NCBI RefSeq assembly: GCF_007995155.1
Contig: NZ_CP042593.1
Location: forward strand, 3,514,001 to 3,578,000
Source of the DNA: Cytobacillus dafuensis
GTDB lineage: Bacteria > Bacillota > Bacilli > Bacillales > Cytobacillaceae
Direction: 5' to 3'
Length of the DNA: 64,000 nucleotides
How positions within the stretch are numbered: position 1 is the stretch's first letter; each line of letters begins with the position of its first letter. A model generated the notes under the pieces. The model was not told the origin of the DNA. It saw nothing but the letters and a program-made list of their open reading frames with translations, and searched no databases. Of this stretch, positions 8,985-19,514 are shown in pieces. Made by a program: the position numbers and the translations under genes.

Positions 8985-9500
8985 TTATACATCTAGGCTT
9001 GTTACTAAGTTTTCAAAATGCTTTTTGAGTGGATAAGCGACTATACACGTAATGACTAGATTAAATATGACTGTTGGTATTAGTCGAAGTGAAACAAAAG
9101 ATGAAAAATCCATGCTTGTCTGGTGTATTAAGAAGTTCATCTCGTATACTCCCATTTCTAATAGGATAACCCCCAAAATGGTCACAAGTGATACGATAAC
9201 TATATTTGTTTGAAGAATTTTCATTAGTTTTGACACGATATAAGATACTAAAGGAAAAATAAACAAATAGATCCCAATGATTTCGGTGTAAACAATATCG
9301 AATAGTAGACCAAAAATGAAGCTATAAATAATTCCATACTTTTTCGGACCATAAATTGTCAGAAATAATAAGGTTATCATTAAAAATCTTGGGACGATAA
9401 TTCGGGCATCATCAAGTAAACCTACAGGAAAGAGTTCTACAAATATACTTTCCGAAATGAAGATGAATAATAATAAGAGAGGAAGAAGGAATTTTCTCAC
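8985..9500 (-). CDS. mreD: Rod shape-determining protein MreD
   Basis: MreD is a small integral membrane partner of MreC in the elongation complex. The 171 residues show five or six hydrophobic helices and the family motif GLLFDIVYTEIIGIYLF near residues 64-80. It overlaps the mreC stop by 4 bases. Sequence conservation in MreD is generally low, so the assignment leans on hydrophobicity and position. Confidence 0.93.
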   Translation of the reverse strand: MRKFLLPLLLLFIFISESIFVELFPVGLLDDARIIVPRFLMITLLFLTIYGPKKYGIIYSFIFGLLFDIVYTEIIGIYLFIFPLVSYIVSKLMKILQTNIVIVSLVTILGVILLEMGVYEMNFLIHQTSMDFSSFVSLRLIPTVIFNLVITCIVAYPLKKHFENLVTSLDV

Positions 9501-10381
9501 AGTTCCTCCTCCTCATCATCTATCATATTTTTTAGTTCCGGCTTTACCATACTTCTTTTTACAACCATAACATGTTCAATATCATAAAAATTTGCACCTG
9601 GCTTGACGAATGCAGTTTGTGTAAGTCCATACTCTGCTGGTGTAACATCTACGACCTTTCCGATTGGAAGGTTTTTCGGGAACACCCCACCCATTCCAGA
9701 ACTGATAACATTTTGACCTTTCTTAATCTTCGCATCATATGGGATTCCTTTTAATAATAGAACTCCCTTTTCTTTGTCGTATCCTTCAATTAAGCCAAAG
9801 TAACTTTCTCCATCAGCTTGAACTTCAGCTGAAATACGATTTGTCGGATCCATTGAACTCAATAGCTGTACAGTAGAAGTAAAAGGCTCGGTGTTCTTTA
9901 TTTTTCCAATTAAGCCATTTGCCGTTAAAACAGGCATATCTTGTTCGATTCCATCTTTTGAGCCCTTATTTATGGTAAGCAGTTCATTCCATTTATCTGG
10001 ATTCCTTCCTACTACTGTTGCTTGTATAGGGTCAAAATCACTTAATGATTCTTTTTTATCAAGAATTTCACGAAGCTCAGCATTGTCCTTTTTCAGCATT
10101 TGTACTTCCGATTCGAGACGAGCAAGTTCATCTATTCTTTTTTTCAACTCTTTATTTTCAGTATATGTATTCTGCAAGTCTTTCAAATTGTCAAAAAAAC
10201 CAGCAACATAATGGGTTGGTCTTGAAACTGCCGTTTGCACCAAGCCAATCGTATCTTTAACAAATTGTTCTGGCCAGGTTAACTTATCACGATCCTTTAA
10301 AGAAAACCCAATCAATGCCACGAGAATAATGATGCTAACAAGCAAAATAATCAGGCGTTTATTCAGAAAAAACTGTGGCAT
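9497..10381 (-). CDS. mreC: Rod shape-determining protein MreC
   Basis: MreC is a single-pass scaffold that links cytoplasmic MreB to the wall-synthesis enzymes. It has a membrane anchor at about residues 9-28 and a coiled coil at about 60-110. The extracellular beta-barrel core (about 115-275) contains VVGRNPDKWNELLTINKG and GLIGKI. The acidic tail ends DDEEEEL. The 294-residue length is usual. It lies about 200 bases after mreB and overlaps mreD. Confidence 0.96.
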   Translation of the reverse strand: MPQFFLNKRLIILLVSIIILVALIGFSLKDRDKLTWPEQFVKDTIGLVQTAVSRPTHYVAGFFDNLKDLQNTYTENKELKKRIDELARLESEVQMLKKDNAELREILDKKESLSDFDPIQATVVGRNPDKWNELLTINKGSKDGIEQDMPVLTANGLIGKIKNTEPFTSTVQLLSSMDPTNRISAEVQADGESYFGLIEGYDKEKGVLLLKGIPYDAKIKKGQNVISSGMGGVFPKNLPIGKVVDVTPAEYGLTQTAFVKPGANFYDIEHVMVVKRSMVKPELKNMIDDEEEEL

Positions 10382-10514
10382 TCCTTACACCTCATTTCTA
10401 GAGATTAGAGGTGAGAAGTTTGATGACGAGGTAAGTGGCGAATATGCCATTTTCATTTATAATAACCTCATTCCCAAAACATAACCTCTATATTAAAAGT
10501 CAATACATAGGTGG

Positions 10515-10547
10515 AGCCCAATCACATTATTAAGTTGTGAGTGGGCT
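10515..10547 (-). repeat. Hairpin between mreB and mreC
   Basis: Minus strand AGCCCACTCACA, a 9-base loop, TGTGATTGGGCT. The stem has one mismatch and no T-run follows. It may stabilise or process mRNA between mreB and mreC. Confidence 0.45.
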
Positions 10548-10580
10548 TAAATAATATAAAAGATTTTATTCTGATTAATA

Positions 10581-11681
<1,101 letters not shown>

Positions 11682-11746
11682 TCAAATGCTTTGTTTTGTA
11701 ATAAAACTATGGTCAAATCGTGATAAATTTCATATTGACGTAAAAA

Positions 11747-11776
11747 AGCATAAATAATATTATAGCTTATCGTCAA
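11747..11776 (-). promoter_or_regulatory. Candidate mreB promoter
   Basis: Minus strand TTGACG (11771-11776), 18 bases, TATGCT (11747-11752). A TATAAT within the spacer offers an overlapping alternative with a poorer -35. Found by eye. Confidence 0.4.
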
Positions 11777-11790
11777 CTAAAAACATAGTG

Positions 11791-12480
11791 TTATAAATAC
11801 CCTTTTTCCTTTAAACTCACAAATTTATTTTCCCCAATAATAAGATGATCGAGCACGTCAATTCCAATTATTTTTCCACATTCAGATAGACGCTTTGTCA
11901 CCTCGATATCCTCTCTGCTCGGAGTTGGGTCACCGCTCGGATGATTATGTGCACAAATGATAGAAGCAGCCGAACGCCTGAAAGCTTCTTTAAACACCTC
12001 TCTTGGGTGTACAATTGAGGCATTTAAGCTGCCGATAAAGATAGTCTGCTTGTGCAGTACTTGATTTTTTGTATTAAGATAAAGGCATACAAAATGCTCC
12101 TGCGACAGAAATCTCATATCATTCATCACATATTTCGCTCCATCCTCTGGAGAGCGAATCGTATATCGATCGTCAAATGATAAATTTGATATTCTTCTGC
12201 CAATTTCTACTGCAGCTAACAGCTGAATGGCTTTTGCGGTTCCAATGCCTTTTATGGATGTGATTTCATCTAATGATGCATCCTTTAATAATCTTAACCC
12301 TTCAAAATGCGTTAAAAGCCGATTAGACAATTGAAGAACTGATTCATCCTTTGTCCCTGTTCGAAGTAGAATGGCTACAAGTTCATGAGTAGATAAACTT
12401 TGTGGTCCATTTTGAATAAATCGCTCCCTTGGACGTTCATCCTGTGGAAAATCCTTAATTAATAAGGATTGAGTTTGCAT
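11791..12480 (-). CDS. radC: RadC family JAB/MPN domain protein
   Basis: The 229 residues combine an N-terminal helix-hairpin-helix part (SIKGIGTAKAIQLLA, about 75-90) with a C-terminal JAMM metalloprotease-like domain. AHNHPSGDPTPSREDIE holds His178, His180 and Asp184, an intact metal site. Despite the name, a DNA-repair role is not established for the family. It lies between maf and mreB, the usual Bacillus order. The start has GGGAGGAATTATTAC with normal spacing. Confidence 0.95.
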   Translation of the reverse strand: MQTQSLLIKDFPQDERPRERFIQNGPQSLSTHELVAILLRTGTKDESVLQLSNRLLTHFEGLRLLKDASLDEITSIKGIGTAKAIQLLAAVEIGRRISNLSFDDRYTIRSPEDGAKYVMNDMRFLSQEHFVCLYLNTKNQVLHKQTIFIGSLNASIVHPREVFKEAFRRSAASIICAHNHPSGDPTPSREDIEVTKRLSECGKIIGIDVLDHLIIGENKFVSLKEKGYL

Positions 12481-12534
12481 GTAATAATTCCTCCCTTATT
12501 ATACAGATGTAAGGGAGTTTAGATGAAAAAATAT

Positions 12535-13113
12535 TTATTTAGAAAATGGCATCACATACCCTGCATTTCTTAATTCTCGAACTGTTTTTGAAATAGGGAG
12601 GCCCATAACAGAGAAATAGTCACCGTCAATTTTTTTGACTAGCATGCTGCCGAAGCCTTGAATCCCATATGCCCCCGCTTTATCAAACGGTTCACCGGTG
12701 TCAATGTAAGCATTTATTTCTTCATCCGAAAGCTCCCAAAACACCACGTCTGATTTTACATAGAATTTTATTTCATTTTCAGGAGCAACTATCGTAACCC
12801 CCGTATAAACAGAATGCTCTTTCCCAGACAAATTTTTAATCATTGAATATGCATCTGCTCTGTCCTTTGGTTTTCCTAAAACAATCTCATCTAAAACAAC
12901 GATTGTATCAGCACCAATTACAAATGAATTAGGGTGTTGCATACTTACCGCTTTTGCTTTTCTGCTGCTAAGCTCCATGACAATTTCTCCCGGGGTTAAT
13001 TCGGGATCAAAGTTTTCATCAACATCACTGCTGGATACTTCAAATGTTATATGAAGATTTTCAAGAAGTTCTTTTCGTCGTGGAGAAGAAGAGGCTAAAA
13101 TGAGGTTTTGCAT
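12535..13113 (-). CDS. maf: Maf nucleoside triphosphate pyrophosphatase
   Basis: Maf proteins hydrolyse dTTP, UTP and modified nucleotides to monophosphates and affect septum formation. The 192 residues open LILASSSPRRKELL, the phosphate-binding loop. GADTIV (about residue 68) has the catalytic aspartate, and DKAGAYGIQGFG and DGDYFSVMGLP are the further family motifs. It sits between radC and spoIIB. Confidence 0.96.
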   Translation of the reverse strand: MQNLILASSSPRRKELLENLHITFEVSSSDVDENFDPELTPGEIVMELSSRKAKAVSMQHPNSFVIGADTIVVLDEIVLGKPKDRADAYSMIKNLSGKEHSVYTGVTIVAPENEIKFYVKSDVVFWELSDEEINAYIDTGEPFDKAGAYGIQGFGSMLVKKIDGDYFSVMGLPISKTVRELRNAGYVMPFSK

Positions 13114-13261
13114 ATTATCACCTGACCTTATATTCGTATCAATTTGGGAGATACATTATCATCGTACCAAAAATCAATTGGACAAACAATTTTTAACCCG
13201 ACAAATATCGTAAATTTTACTTTTTCCTTTTGAAAAAGTTTTAAGAAATAATGCATATAAA

Positions 13262-13294
13262 GGAGCCTGTCGAAAAATAATTGCAACAGACTCC
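13262..13294 (-). terminator. Probable spoIIB terminator
   Basis: Minus strand GGAGTCTGTTG, an 11-base loop, CGACAGGCTCC, then TTTATAT. The 11-pair stem has two G-U pairs. It lies about 80 bases after the spoIIB stop. Confidence 0.6.
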
Positions 13295-13370
13295 AATAAT
13301 ATGCATTATTTCCTAGAAAATATTCGATTTAGAGTGGATAATGTCAATATTTAGAATGAGTTATGCAGAT

Positions 13371-14456
13371 TTATGAGATAGACTGGAAGGTGGAAAGAAC
13401 TCTTAATAAATGCTGTTGGAGTTTTGTTAACACATTAGAGTCATTTGACTCACTATAAGCTTTTAACTGTGCATAGGCAAGGTCCAATTCACTTTTTAGT
13501 GAAATGATTCCTTCGTCCTTGAATTGATCCGTTTTAATAGCTTTTAAAATCGCAGCTTGCTTTTCGATATTATTTAAAGTTTCTTCTGATATACTATTGT
13601 CTACTGCAGCTTCAGTCGCTCCTGCTGTCATTATCTCAAAAATGAACGGTGCAGCTTCTATAAACTTTTTTTCTTCAGGAAGAAGACCATTTATTGACTT
13701 CTCTTCGAATGTAACTGGTTTAGCAAAAACCTCAATGTCCTTTCCCTTTAATTGTTGACCCAACTCTTTAGCGTCCTCGATACTATTAGCCACACTTAAA
13801 TAAAGAACGGCTTGCTCATTCATCTCAATGATCTGAGAAGGAATTCCTTTTTGAATATAATCCTCTTGAACTTGTTTTGCTGATTCTACAGTAGAGAACA
13901 CGCCTCCTTGAATGACAAATGTCGAAAGTGGTTTAATGAATACGGTCTCTGAGCCTTCTTCTTTTTCTTCTGGGGCCGGTTCAGCAATAACTGGAAGTTC
14001 GGTTTCCGTCGTGTTTTCAGTTTTGACTAATTTCAACATAATAATGCCGAAGCTTGTACCTAACAGAATGGCAAAAAAAACAGTAATAAAAACAGAAGTA
14101 AGTAAACCATTGCGGTTATTCTTTTTCAGACTACTTCCGAAAGCACTTAAACCTTTCTTATTAGACTTTTTCGATTGCGTTGCTATTTTATATTCTACTA
14201 AGTCCGGTTGTTCAAATGTATCTTCAGGTAGGATCCAATCAAAATTGTCATCGTCAGTTGTTTCTTTAGTTGCTGCTGCTTCATTTGAAGAAAAATAATC
14301 GAAATTAACCTTTTGATCTTCGTCTACTATCAATCTATCATTCTCTAAATCCTCTTGATTTAATTTATTCTCCGGAATCTTATTTTCTTCATATGAACGC
14401 TGATTTCCATTAATTTTTATCGTAATTGTTCTCTCTTTATCCGGCCTGTTCACCAT
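13371..14456 (-). CDS. spoIIB: Stage II sporulation protein B, SPOR domain membrane protein
   Basis: SpoIIB acts at the sporulation septum, where it helps place SpoIIM/P/D and start septal wall thinning before engulfment. The 361-residue model has a cytoplasmic acidic N-terminus beginning with ERTITIKINGNQRSYEEN, a membrane helix at about 117-141, and a SPOR peptidoglycan-binding domain at about 175-245 (STFVIQGGVFSTVESAKQ). A helical C-terminal part of about 110 residues follows. The start at 14456 sits behind GGAGGGAGGAC; a GTG one codon later is equally possible. Identification rests on architecture plus position between maf and the prepilin peptidase region. Confidence 0.85.
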   Translation of the reverse strand: MVNRPDKERTITIKINGNQRSYEENKIPENKLNQEDLENDRLIVDEDQKVNFDYFSSNEAAATKETTDDDNFDWILPEDTFEQPDLVEYKIATQSKKSNKKGLSAFGSSLKKNNRNGLLTSVFITVFFAILLGTSFGIIMLKLVKTENTTETELPVIAEPAPEEKEEGSETVFIKPLSTFVIQGGVFSTVESAKQVQEDYIQKGIPSQIIEMNEQAVLYLSVANSIEDAKELGQQLKGKDIEVFAKPVTFEEKSINGLLPEEKKFIEAAPFIFEIMTAGATEAAVDNSISEETLNNIEKQAAILKAIKTDQFKDEGIISLKSELDLAYAQLKAYSESNDSNVLTKLQQHLLRVLSTFQSIS

Positions 14457-14508
14457 TCGTCCTCCCTCCATGTAAATGGCTAATTTTGTTTCATCCTATC
14501 ATATCAAC

Positions 14509-14542
14509 AAAAAAAAATAACAAGACTTTTGTCGTCTTGTTA
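14509..14542 (-). terminator. Type IV pilus operon terminator
   Basis: Minus strand TAACAAGAC, a 7-base loop, GTCTTGTTA, then nine T. The 5' arm begins with the pilO stop codon. It isolates spoIIB from the pilus operon. Confidence 0.92.
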
Positions 14543-15337
14543 CCTTGGATTTTCGTCAAATTTTTCAAGAGAATCATCTTTTTCTTTCTCAAATTCATTT
14601 GAAATATCTTCCGAAATACTAAACGGATTTTTTTTGCCGCTTGGCTTCGGAACTTCCATTTTTGGAAGTTGATCAATTAAATCAGCTAGATTTGGCATAT
14701 AAAATGTTGCAATCGTGATTTGAGAAGTAATCAATTCTTTATCTTGATCCGTAGAAATAACCTCTTCAAGTCCGGTAATTTCTAATTTTTCGACTAGAAT
14801 GATACGCTCCTGAGATTCAAGTGTTTCGATAAATTTTTCAAGTTCAAAATAGCTCGGAGATTGAACAGTTAATACAGCAGTTGTTTTCTTCATTCCCGAA
14901 GGCATTGGAATATTTGATTTTTTATCGTCTACTTGTTCAGCCTCCGTTTTATCAGTATTTATTTCTTCATTAGCTGTATTTGTATTTTCTGATTCAATAA
15001 TATCTCCATCAGAAAACTCCATCTCCAGTACTAAACTATCTGAAACAACCTCTGCTTTTTCTATATCAAGTAATAATTGTTCGACTAAAGGCTTAACGGG
15101 AATCTGTTTTTGCAGCGATTCTGTGCTTGTAAAAGTATCAGACTGTGGATCATCAGGTATATGGCTTTCAACAGCTTCAAACAGCTTCTCAGTAGAACGC
15201 AATTCACTTTCTTTCGTAGATAATGCTGTTTTCAATGGCTGAATATAGAAAAAGTAGACTCCAGTAAAAAACATGATTAATACAATTACTACTAAGATAC
15301 CAATTTGCTTCTCTTTTTTTGGAAATTGAAGGGTCAT
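14540..15337 (-). CDS. pilO: Type IV pilus inner-membrane protein PilO-like
   Basis: PilO pairs with PilN in the alignment subcomplex of type IV pili. The 265-residue protein has a short cytoplasmic N-terminus, one membrane helix (about 13-33, ILVVIVLIMFFTGVYFFYI) and a coiled-coil stretch. A ferredoxin-like domain follows (about 150-220, TVQSPSYFELEKFIETLES). The last 35 residues are charged and rich in Glu, Lys and Ser, longer than usual. It overlaps pilN by 4 bases and is the last gene of the pilus operon. Assignment is by topology and order; sequence identity in this family is low. Confidence 0.85.
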   Translation of the reverse strand: MTLQFPKKEKQIGILVVIVLIMFFTGVYFFYIQPLKTALSTKESELRSTEKLFEAVESHIPDDPQSDTFTSTESLQKQIPVKPLVEQLLLDIEKAEVVSDSLVLEMEFSDGDIIESENTNTANEEINTDKTEAEQVDDKKSNIPMPSGMKKTTAVLTVQSPSYFELEKFIETLESQERIILVEKLEITGLEEVISTDQDKELITSQITIATFYMPNLADLIDQLPKMEVPKPSGKKNPFSISEDISNEFEKEKDDSLEKFDENPR

Positions 15338-15960
15338 GATTCATTCCTTCCTTGATTTTCCGCTTGCACATCTGCTTTTATCACGGATCTATTTAGAATT
15401 ATTTCATAATCCGCAAGATAACGTGGAATATACTGTTCCTCATGGTCCGTTCTCGCCGTTTGTTCTGTCTCTTCTTCAGTTGGTTCATTCGCAGTTAAAG
15501 TAATTAACCTTACATCCTCGATCCAATCTGTATCAAGCATAGATTTTAAATAGTAGGATGCTTCACGTTTTGTGTCAAACTGAACAAGCAACTGAATATT
15601 GCCTGTTTCTTCATATTGAATAGATTGAATAAAACCTCGTTCAGGCAACAACTCTGTAAATTTCCTTAACAAAGGAACTGTCTTAATCGGGTACTCCTTG
15701 GCCCATTCCACTGCCTTTTCTAGTTCTTCTAGCGAATTTGCTGATTCCGCATCAGTCATCTTTTTCTCATCAATCTCAATTAATTGCTGAGTTGTTGAGA
15801 TTTGCTGTTCAACTGTTTTTATTTTTGCTTTATATGATTGGCCTACCCACATTGTAATGAATATGCCTACTAAAAAGAAAAATATTAAAACTCCGACTAG
15901 CACAAAAAGAGCTGTATTTCTCGATTCCTTTTTCGGTAATAGGTTAATCTCAACGAGCAT
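15334..15960 (-). CDS. pilN: Type IV pilus assembly protein PilN-like
   Basis: PilN binds PilM through its conserved cytoplasmic N-terminus, seen here as MLVEINLLPKKES. A membrane helix (about 18-40) and a coiled coil lead to a periplasm-type fold (about 105-150, GFIQSIQYEETGNIQLLVQF) that pairs with PilO. The 208 residues fit the family. It starts 2 bases after pilM and overlaps pilO, so the three are translationally coupled. Confidence 0.92.
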   Translation of the reverse strand: MLVEINLLPKKESRNTALFVLVGVLIFFFLVGIFITMWVGQSYKAKIKTVEQQISTTQQLIEIDEKKMTDAESANSLEELEKAVEWAKEYPIKTVPLLRKFTELLPERGFIQSIQYEETGNIQLLVQFDTKREASYYLKSMLDTDWIEDVRLITLTANEPTEEETEQTARTDHEEQYIPRYLADYEIILNRSVIKADVQAENQGRNES

Positions 15961-15962
15961 AA

Positions 15963-16955
15963 TTACACCTCTTTTAATGCAAGCCCCAGAGCTAGATAAT
16001 GCGTCCTCGGAAGACTATCTTCTGTTGCTGAAGTTATTGAATTTATATTTAAAGTTTGAAGGGGGACATCAAATCTCTTCTCCATTTCTTTTTTTATTAG
16101 GTCAAGAAGCGGATGATCCCCATTTAGTAATATTTTTGAGACTTGCTGATTTCCTTGATTAATTGAATAACGATAGAAATCCATGAATTTTCTTATTTCC
16201 TTATAAATATCCTCCAATTGTAACAGCAGATCATTTGTTTCCCCGCTATATTGGAGGTTCTGCTTTCCAGCCTTATTCATATTAACATTCCACTTATCTT
16301 CATCAAAATCTATTAATAAATGGTGCATAAAAAAAGGAAGATGATTTTCAAAGATACAGATGTTTACTACGTTCGTATCAAATTGAACCATTAGTAATCT
16401 TTCAGCCTTATCCTGTAAGCCTAATTGATGGTAAAGCCGATAAAGTGAAAGCGAAGAAATATCTGCCGCATCAGGTATGAGTTTAACACCAGACAGCAAA
16501 TTGGAGTATTCTAAAACATTTTCTTCATTGCTGGCAAAAACGAGAACTTCACTCTTTTCTTTCCCTTTTGAAACTGTATACGTATCAAAGACAGGCTCAT
16601 CGAATGGAAGATGGATTCTTGTACCAAGTTCTAAATATAAATAGCCATTGATTTCGTCATCCTTCACATCTGCTGGAATCTCGACTTTTCGAATGATGAC
16701 ATAAGAATCTGGCACAATAAAACGAACAAATCGCTTTTGAATCTTCCAATCTACAATACATTCTTCTAGAATCATTGCTAAAGTTTCATGTTCAATAATC
16801 TTCCCGTCTCTAATGATGCCTAACGGAATAAACCGCTCTCCCCATCGAAGAATAGTAGGCGGCTTTGCTTGCTTCAATTCGACAAAACGAATGGAATAGT
16901 CATTGATAATAATATTTACCGTACGGTTTTTACGCGAAAAAAGGGAAAGAGCCAT
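15963..16955 (-). CDS. pilM: Type IV pilus assembly protein PilM (actin-like)
   Basis: PilM is a cytoplasmic FtsA/actin-fold protein that connects the pilus motors to the PilN-PilO membrane complex. The 330 residues show the actin-like start VNIIINDYSIRFVELKQ, IPADVKDDEINGYLYLELG, and LMVQFDTNVVNICIFENH at the phosphate-2 position. The usual GAxxT-like glycines at this loop are reduced, so nucleotide binding may be weak. It lies directly before pilN. Confidence 0.92.
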   Translation of the reverse strand: MALSLFSRKNRTVNIIINDYSIRFVELKQAKPPTILRWGERFIPLGIIRDGKIIEHETLAMILEECIVDWKIQKRFVRFIVPDSYVIIRKVEIPADVKDDEINGYLYLELGTRIHLPFDEPVFDTYTVSKGKEKSEVLVFASNEENVLEYSNLLSGVKLIPDAADISSLSLYRLYHQLGLQDKAERLLMVQFDTNVVNICIFENHLPFFMHHLLIDFDEDKWNVNMNKAGKQNLQYSGETNDLLLQLEDIYKEIRKFMDFYRYSINQGNQQVSKILLNGDHPLLDLIKKEMEKRFDVPLQTLNINSITSATEDSLPRTHYLALGLALKEV

Positions 16956-16985
16956 ATGAAAAACTCCTTAGTTAAAATCCTGTTG

Positions 16986-17735
16986 CTAATAAAGCACTAA
17001 ATAAAATTGGATGATCAAATCACCGTAAAAATAAGCTGTCAAAGTTCCTGCAGCAATAAAAGGACCAAAGGGAATCGGGTTTTTCCTTTTTAGTTTTCCT
17101 GTTATTAATCCAATAACACCAAAAAGAGAACCATATAAGGTTGCGATAAAAAAAGATAGCAGAACTAGTTTAAACCCTAGGACAAATCCAAGAACAGCAA
17201 ACAGCTTAATATCTCCGCCCCCCATTCCTCCTTTGCTAATGATCGCAATAAGCAGAAGAAGTAGAAATCCAGCAGCTGCTCCTAAAAGGGAATCCCACCA
17301 TGGTTCAAGTGGAATGAAGATTCGTTCCAACAAAAAAATCCCCATAAAAAAAACCAGCACTTTATCAGGGATAATCATATAAGTGACATCAGAAACGAAA
17401 ATAATCATAAATAATGAGATTAGCGTCCACGCGACAAATAGCTCACTAGTCCAACCTATTATAAGTGGAGCTGCTGCAAACAAAAGCCCTGTCATAAGTT
17501 CAACAATTGGATAAAGAGGAGAAATGCGCGCCTTACACTGGCGGCATTTCCCTCCCTGAATCACGAATGAAAATACTGGAATCAGCTCGAATGCTGTAAG
17601 CTTATGCTGGCAACTTGGACAGGCTGAGCGCGGTGTGACGATTGACTTTTTTTGTGGTACTCGCAGGCCAACAACGTTGTAGAAGGAGCCGAGTATTAGA
17701 CCAATTATCAATATATAGATTAGTATAAAATACAT
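16986..17735 (-). CDS. pilD: Prepilin peptidase and N-methyltransferase (PilD/ComC type)
   Basis: This membrane aspartyl protease cleaves the class III leader of prepilins and methylates the new N-terminus. The N-terminal cytoplasmic part carries two CxxC pairs (CPSCQH and CRQCKA). The active-site aspartates are in FVSDVTYMIIPD and GMGGGDIKL, the family GxGD motif. Eight hydrophobic segments fill the rest of the 249 residues. In B. subtilis the same place next to spoIIB is held by comC, so this is likely its orthologue, here inside a pilus operon. It should process all four pilin-like proteins of the window. Confidence 0.95.
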   Translation of the reverse strand: MYFILIYILIIGLILGSFYNVVGLRVPQKKSIVTPRSACPSCQHKLTAFELIPVFSFVIQGGKCRQCKARISPLYPIVELMTGLLFAAAPLIIGWTSELFVAWTLISLFMIIFVSDVTYMIIPDKVLVFFMGIFLLERIFIPLEPWWDSLLGAAAGFLLLLLIAIISKGGMGGGDIKLFAVLGFVLGFKLVLLSFFIATLYGSLFGVIGLITGKLKRKNPIPFGPFIAAGTLTAYFYGDLIIQFYLVLY

Positions 17736-17776
17736 AGGCTAACACTCCAATAAATATACGTTTATGAAATCTTTAA

Positions 17777-18208
17777 TTATTCGTTTTTATCACTATAATC
17801 ATAACTATTTACTTCAGAAATTGTTCCTTCAAATTTTGCAGGGGAAGTTTGACCTTTAGCAGTAATACCTTCTTTTGCTGTTGCATCAATACTTGGTGTA
17901 CCATTTTCAAACTCTACAGTATAAGATACTAGATTTTCTACCTCATTTATAAATTCTTTGAATTTTTCATTATCTTCATCAAGTGAGGTATTACCATCGA
18001 CCTCATAGGAAGCCGAGTATAATTTAGCCGCATTTAACACTTGAAGGGCATCAGCTTTTGCAGCATCATATTTCGACTTTGCAATTATATTTCCTATACT
18101 AGGTACTGCAATCGCCGCAATAATCCCTAAAATAACTACAACCGCTAGTAATTCAATAAGTGTCAACCCTCTTTGATCTTTTAATCTTTGTCCAATTTTC
18201 TTTAACAT
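17777..18208 (-). CDS. pilA: Major type IV pilin
   Basis: The 143-residue prepilin has a short basic leader ending QRG, then LTLIELLAVVVILGIIAAIAVP. The cleavage site is after Gly14, and Glu5 of the mature protein (Glu19) is present. The globular part is acidic, has no cysteine, and is only about 95 residues, typical of Gram-positive type IV or pseudopilins. The start has AGAGGAAGGTTAGT upstream. It is flanked by pilC and pilD, and a gap of 99 bases before it may hold an extra promoter. A ComGC-like competence pseudopilin is the alternative, but the PilT and PilMNO neighbours favour a true pilus. Confidence 0.9.
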   Translation of the reverse strand: MLKKIGQRLKDQRGLTLIELLAVVVILGIIAAIAVPSIGNIIAKSKYDAAKADALQVLNAAKLYSASYEVDGNTSLDEDNEKFKEFINEVENLVSYTVEFENGTPSIDATAKEGITAKGQTSPAKFEGTISEVNSYDYSDKNE

Positions 18209-18251
18209 ACTAACCTTCCTCTCATTTTCTGTGATATAAGTCCTATTTATA

Positions 18252-18280
18252 ATTATACTATCAAATTACTATAAAACTAG
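18252..18280 (-). promoter_or_regulatory. Possible internal promoter before pilA
   Basis: The 99-base pilC-pilA gap has a minus-strand TATAAT (18252-18257), with a poor CTAGTT-like -35 about 17 bases upstream. Strong separate expression of the major pilin would make sense, but the -35 match is weak. Confidence 0.35.
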
Positions 18281-18307
18281 TAAATTTTGTTAATATTTTG
18301 CAAATGA

Positions 18308-19513
18308 TTATCCTACTTGATTAAATATTTCAAACATCGGGACCATAATCGACGTGACAATTGTTCCAACTATGCCTGCAAGTACGACAATCATAAGTGG
18401 TTCGATTAGAGATTTGATTCTATCTGTACTGTTTTCAACTTCTTTTTCATAGAAATCAGCTACTTTGCCGAGCATAGCGTCGAGCACACCTGTTTCCTCA
18501 CCAATCGCGATCATTTGTGTCACTAGCGGTGGAAAGGCCCAATGCTTTTTCATTGGTTCTGTCAATGATTGCCCTTTTTCAAGTGAATTTCTTGATTGGC
18601 GAATGACTCGTGCCATCACTTCATTTTCGACGATTTTTTCAACGATCGACATTGCTTGTAAAATAGGGACTGAGCTAGTAAATAATGAGCTCATGGTCCT
18701 TGTCATCCTCGCTAATACAGCCTTTTGCAGCATCTTTCCAAACACAGGAATGCGTAGAATGAGTAAGTCCAAATAGTATTTCGTACGCAGGTTCTTTCTT
18801 AGGATAGCAATTGTCATACCAAATGCAAGAATCATCATTAGAATTAACCACCAATAGGCCTGCATAAATTCGCTTGAGCTTAAAACAAAACGGGTAATGG
18901 CAGGCAGTTCACCGCCAAAATCTTCAAACATGGCCACAAATGTTGGAACAACTGCTACTAATAAGAAAATAACAACCGCAATTGCTATGATACCAACAAC
19001 AACTGGATAGGCAAGTGCTGAAATAATTTTTTGCTTCGTGTTATGCTGCTTTTCAAAATGATCAGCAAGCCTTTCCAGTGTTTCATCCATATTCCCACCC
19101 GCTTCACCTGCTCTAACCATGTTGATAAATATGGGTGTGAATATTTTATTATTTTTTGCGGCAGAATCTGATAACGGAATCCCCTCACGCAGGTCTTGTT
19201 CGATATCAAGCAGAACTTTCTTTAATGGTTTACTCTCCGTTTGTTCAGCAAGTATTCTCGTAGAATTAACTACAGATACACCCGCTTTTAATAAAGTTGA
19301 AAACTGTCTTAGGAAAATAACAAAATGCTGAAGTTTAACAGGATTGCCAATTGAAATATCTTTTGTCAAGAAGGATTCAGGAATTTGGGCAATTTCAAGT
19401 ACCCGAATATCTTCCTCCTTCAGCTTAAGCATTGCCTCCCTTTTTGAATTAGCTTGAATGACACCCTCTTTTTTTCCTTTACGGTCTCTTCCTGAGTATT
19501 TAAATCGTGCCAT
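18308..19513 (-). CDS. pilC: Type IV pilus inner-membrane platform protein PilC
   Basis: PilC is the membrane platform on which the motor ATPases turn. The 401-residue model begins MARFKYSGRDRKGKKEGVI, the usual N-terminus, then has two T2SSF domains. The first contains FLRQFSTLLKAGVSVVNS and the second MTRTMSSLFTSSVPILQAM, both family signatures. Three membrane helices are visible near 170-190, 225-245 and 375-395. The ATG lies one base after the pilT stop; a longer frame would run far into pilT and is rejected. Confidence 0.96.
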   Translation of the reverse strand: MARFKYSGRDRKGKKEGVIQANSKREAMLKLKEEDIRVLEIAQIPESFLTKDISIGNPVKLQHFVIFLRQFSTLLKAGVSVVNSTRILAEQTESKPLKKVLLDIEQDLREGIPLSDSAAKNNKIFTPIFINMVRAGEAGGNMDETLERLADHFEKQHNTKQKIISALAYPVVVGIIAIAVVIFLLVAVVPTFVAMFEDFGGELPAITRFVLSSSEFMQAYWWLILMMILAFGMTIAILRKNLRTKYYLDLLILRIPVFGKMLQKAVLARMTRTMSSLFTSSVPILQAMSIVEKIVENEVMARVIRQSRNSLEKGQSLTEPMKKHWAFPPLVTQMIAIGEETGVLDAMLGKVADFYEKEVENSTDRIKSLIEPLMIVVLAGIVGTIVTSIMVPMFEIFNQVG

Positions 19514-19514
19514 A